6,415 nucleotides of DNA, from positions 1-6,415 of the forward strand of contig JAEWFU010000430.1 of assembly GCA_023388675.1 (NCBI GenBank), in the 5' to 3' direction. The position numbers and the translations under genes are program-made. Position 1 is the stretch's first letter, and every line of letters begins with the position of its first letter. This stretch comes from Pseudomonadota bacterium. GTDB lineage: Bacteria > Pseudomonadota > Alphaproteobacteria > Rhizobiales > Rhizobiaceae. This document shows positions 5,141 through 6,415 of the stretch, piece by piece. The notes beneath the pieces are model-generated. The model did not search any database, was not told the origin of the DNA, and worked only from the letters and a program-made list of their open reading frames with translations.

Positions 5141-5566
5141 TCAAGCCGGCGATTGCTGCTCCATCGCCGCGATTTCGTCGAAGTTCCGATCGTTCGGACA
5201 GTAGCCGCGAAACGCGCCAATGCGGCGCGCGGAAACGTCGTCGCGGCAGCGTCGACGATTGGAGCACGCCATGCAGACCCGCGTCATGTCGCGGTTCCAG
5301 GAAGGGTGGCGGGCCCTATGCGAGGCAGGATCCAGGCCCACAAACTCCATGGCCGGTGAGAGCAGATCCTCCGACACCAGAGGGTTACGTTTCGATGTTG
5401 CGAACTCGTTCCGGTTCAGACCGCACTCCCGAAAGAACCGGTCTTCCTCTTCCCGACCAAGTCCGTGAAGCTCGTTTCGCAGACGGGCCCTTGTTCGCCC
5501 GTCGAGCAAGTAAGAGGAAAAGAAGCACCAGAAGCGCGCAACGGTGATATTCAACCTGCCTGACAT
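5141..5566 (-). CDS. DUF6455 family protein with N-terminal extension (minus-strand copy)
   Basis: The product has 141 residues. The C-terminal half is a clear DUF6455 domain: LLSPAMEFVGLDP at about 68-80, then Cys98-x2-Cys101-x5-Cys107-x15-Cys123 in RVCMACSNRRRCRDD ... FRGYCPNDRNFDEI. These cysteines are plausible metal or cluster ligands. Residues about 8-56 (RFWCFFSSYLLDGRTRARLR ... NELHGLGREEEDRFFRECGL) resemble the Arg-rich 'xELxxLxxxxLxxxGLxRxE' helix-hairpin of DUF1127-type small proteins, which DUF6455 proteins often carry upstream of the cysteine part. The start is fixed by AGGAGGG (5571-5577), four bases before the ATG at 5566; the frame stays open to 5851, but that extension lacks family features. 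The stop is 281 bases from YbaN, and a near-perfect NnrR-type site lies 99 bases upstream. Function unknown. Confidence 0.85.
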   Translation of the reverse strand: MSGRLNITVARFWCFFSSYLLDGRTRARLRNELHGLGREEEDRFFRECGLNRNEFATSKRNPLVSEDLLSPAMEFVGLDPASHRARHPSWNRDMTRVCMACSNRRRCRDDVSARRIGAFRGYCPNDRNFDEIAAMEQQSPA

Positions 5567-5570
5567 GATA

Positions 5571-5577
5571 CCCTCCT
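5571..5577 (-). promoter_or_regulatory. Ribosome-binding site that fixes the minus-strand DUF6455 start
   Basis: On the minus strand AGAGGAGGGTATC precedes the ATG at 5566. The AGGAGG core is the best Shine-Dalgarno of the reading frame and argues against the longer alternative beginning at 5851. Confidence 0.75.
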
Positions 5578-5610
5578 CTGCCGGCGCGCCGATTCGAGAA
5601 GTCGGCAAAT

Positions 5611-5636
5611 GGCGGCCGTTCGCCGCCCGATGGGCG
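5611..5636 (-). other. Overlapping alternative hairpins in the DUF6455 leader
   Basis: GGCGGC (5611-5616) pairs with GCCGCC (5622-5627) over a 5-base loop, while CGCCC (5624-5628) pairs with GGGCG (5632-5636) over a 3-base loop. The two stems share bases 5624-5627 and exclude each other. If transcription starts about 34 bases downstream of the NnrR-like site, near 5631, the structure would sit at the 5' end of the DUF6455 message. In DNA this GC-rich, chance pairing is quite possible. Confidence 0.3.
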
Positions 5637-5665
5637 AAGTTGAGCAGAGTGCCCGCAAGCTCTCT

Positions 5666-5679
5666 TTGCGCCAGCACAA
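5666..5679 (-). promoter_or_regulatory. NnrR-type operator, full match, upstream of minus-strand DUF6455
   Basis: The plus strand reads TTGCGCCAGCACAA (minus strand TTGTGCTGGCGCAA). It matches TTGCG-N4-CACAA, the motif I recall for the nitric oxide regulator NnrR of Rhodobacter, at all ten fixed positions, and it has the general CRP/FNR TTG-N8-CAA core. It lies in the 281-base gap between YbaN and DUF6455, 99 bases before the DUF6455 start. With class II geometry the -10 would be TCAACT (5638-5643, three of six matches), a weak element as is common for activator-dependent promoters. Binding is inferred from sequence only. Confidence 0.6.
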
Positions 5680-5847
5680 ACGAAAACGCCGCCGGCAGTG
5701 CATCCGGCGCCAGTATCGCTCGTCGCTCCGCCATTCGTTCACGGCCACGCTGCTGTCGTCGAAGCGCCGCTAAAGTCACGGCGGCAAGAAACGCGGCTTG
5801 CGCACGCAGACGGACGCCATGTCGATGCTGATGCGCAGTTGCCGCAA

Positions 5848-6228
5848 TCATTCATCAGCTGCGATGCGACGTCTCAGCGGGTCGGGTCTGGTAGCGATGA
5901 ACAGGGCTGCCGAAACGAGAACGGCTGACTGAGCCGCGATTACGAACGGCCCTGCACCCAAAAGCCAAGTCACCACAGGTGTTCCAAGGATGACCGAGAT
6001 GGATGCCGTTTTGGCTCTACGGGAGATTGCGCGTTCGTGCCGCCAGTCTTGCATAAGCGGCCCCCAACGAGGATGAGCAAGCAGCCAGGACTCAATCCTT
6101 GGTGAACCGCGCGAGAATGCATAGAGGGCGAGGATGAGGAAGGGCGTCGCGGGCAGGAGCGGCAAGAAGGCTCCCGCCGCGCCGACCGCCAGTGAGGTGT
6201 AGCCCAACGCAGTCCAGAAAAGTCGCAT
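5848..6228 (-). CDS. YbaN (DUF454) family inner-membrane protein
   Basis: The 126-residue product matches the YbaN/DUF454 family. An N-terminal hydrophobic segment (residues about 6-22) leads into the hallmark LPLLPATPFLILALYAFSRGSPRIESWLLAHPRWGPLMQDW, where most members have LPxLPTTPF; here Ala replaces the first Thr. A central basic stretch (RHERAISRRAK) and two further hydrophobic segments (about residues 73-110) follow, giving three to four membrane spans. The physiological role of the family is not settled; it recurs near heme, iron and denitrification genes. The start is the ATG at 6228, with AGGAGG (6232-6237) only three bases away; the frame extends to 6342, but that part overlaps the upstream gene and is not YbaN-like. 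It lies eight bases after the stop of the preceding gene, so the two are cotranscribed. Confidence 0.9.
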   Translation of the reverse strand: MRLFWTALGYTSLAVGAAGAFLPLLPATPFLILALYAFSRGSPRIESWLLAHPRWGPLMQDWRHERAISRRAKTASISVILGTPVVTWLLGAGPFVIAAQSAVLVSAALFIATRPDPLRRRIAADE

Positions 6229-6236
6229 GGGCCTCC

Positions 6237-6415
6237 TCAGACGGCGACCGAATAGCGGCCCCCGGCATGTAAGTAGCCGTCGAAGTGGCTCGCCACCAGA
6301 CGGGCAGTTTCGTGGGCGTCTCTCTCTATCGAGACCTTCCATCCGTCAATCCGGACCCGCGTGGAGCCCATCTGCGCCGCGAGCCTGACGACGTCCGGCC
6401 CGAAGAGGTCGACCC
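6237..6415 (-). CDS. Unidentified protein, C-terminal 59 codons (5' end outside window)
   Basis: On the minus strand the frame is open from the window edge to the TGA at 6237-6239, whose bases overlap the Shine-Dalgarno of ybaN. The visible end reads VDLFGPDVVRLAAQMG, then STRVRIDGWKVSIERDAHET, then ARLVASHFDGYLHAGGRYSVAV. It looks like a soluble alpha/beta domain finishing on a beta strand, with no membrane segment and no cysteine. I do not recognise the family; DUF2218, a frequent small neighbour of YbaN in memory, was considered but does not align convincingly. Tight spacing to ybaN makes it an operon partner. Codon use (G/C-ending) supports real coding. Confidence 0.6.
   Translation of the reverse strand, partial: VDLFGPDVVRLAAQMGSTRVRIDGWKVSIERDAHETARLVASHFDGYLHAGGRYSVAV

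Noticed and set aside
5567..5851. N-terminal extension of the minus-strand DUF6455 protein by 95 codons
   Set aside because: The extension covers the operator-like site and leader hairpins, has no family similarity, and a strong AGGAGGG marks the start at 5566.
6229..6342. N-terminal extension of YbaN by 38 residues
   Set aside because: It overlaps the coding end of the upstream gene in another frame; the YbaN motif set and Shine-Dalgarno fit the ATG at 6228.
1..6415. CRISPR array, insertion sequence, tRNA or rRNA genes
   Set aside because: No regularly spaced direct repeats, transposase motifs, terminal repeats or cloverleaf/T-loop signatures were seen on either strand.

Overview
The window looks like chromosomal DNA of a GC-rich, denitrifying alphaproteobacterium, probably of the Hyphomicrobiales/Rhizobiales type. 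The grounds are the high GC at third codon positions, a recognisable pseudoazurin, and a set of small protein families (DUF2249, DUF59, DUF6455, YbaN) that often sit near nitrite, nitric oxide and nitrous oxide reductase genes. No nir, nor or nos structural gene lies inside the window, so the link to denitrification rests on pseudoazurin, gene content and candidate NnrR-type operator sites.

Layout. (1) 2-313: the 3' end of a YitT-family membrane protein gene. (2) 426-872: pseudoazurin, a periplasmic type-1 copper electron carrier, followed by a terminator-like hairpin (901-923). (3) 873-1466: a 594-base gap with no convincing gene. It holds a row of small inverted repeats and one TTG-N8-CAA site (1241-1254). 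(4) 1467-4627: a tight plus-strand operon of a DUF2249 protein, a 447-residue multi-pass membrane protein resembling NnrS/heme-copper oxidase subunit I, a tandem DUF2249 protein, a DUF59 (MIP18-type) Fe-S assembly factor, a short unknown protein, and a MogA/MoaB-family gene that has lost its 5' end. (5) 4763-5038: a DUF6455 protein with its own upstream TTG-N8-CAA site and a well-placed -10. (6) 5141-5566, minus strand: a second DUF6455 protein that converges on the first. Its upstream region holds the best operator match, TTGCGCCAGCACAA. (7) 5848-6228, minus strand: a YbaN (DUF454) membrane protein, eight bases downstream of (8) the 3' end of an unidentified gene (6237-6415).

A working reading, which is inference: the DUF2249/DUF59/membrane-protein operon and the two DUF6455 genes form an accessory set switched on by a CRP/FNR-family nitric oxide regulator (NnrR-like). 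They would support or protect metal centres during denitrification, while pseudoazurin feeds electrons to the copper reductases. The main points for a second look are the three operator-like sites, the convergent DUF6455 pair, the chimeric junction that removed the start of mogA, and a pair of mutually exclusive hairpins between the first two operon genes.
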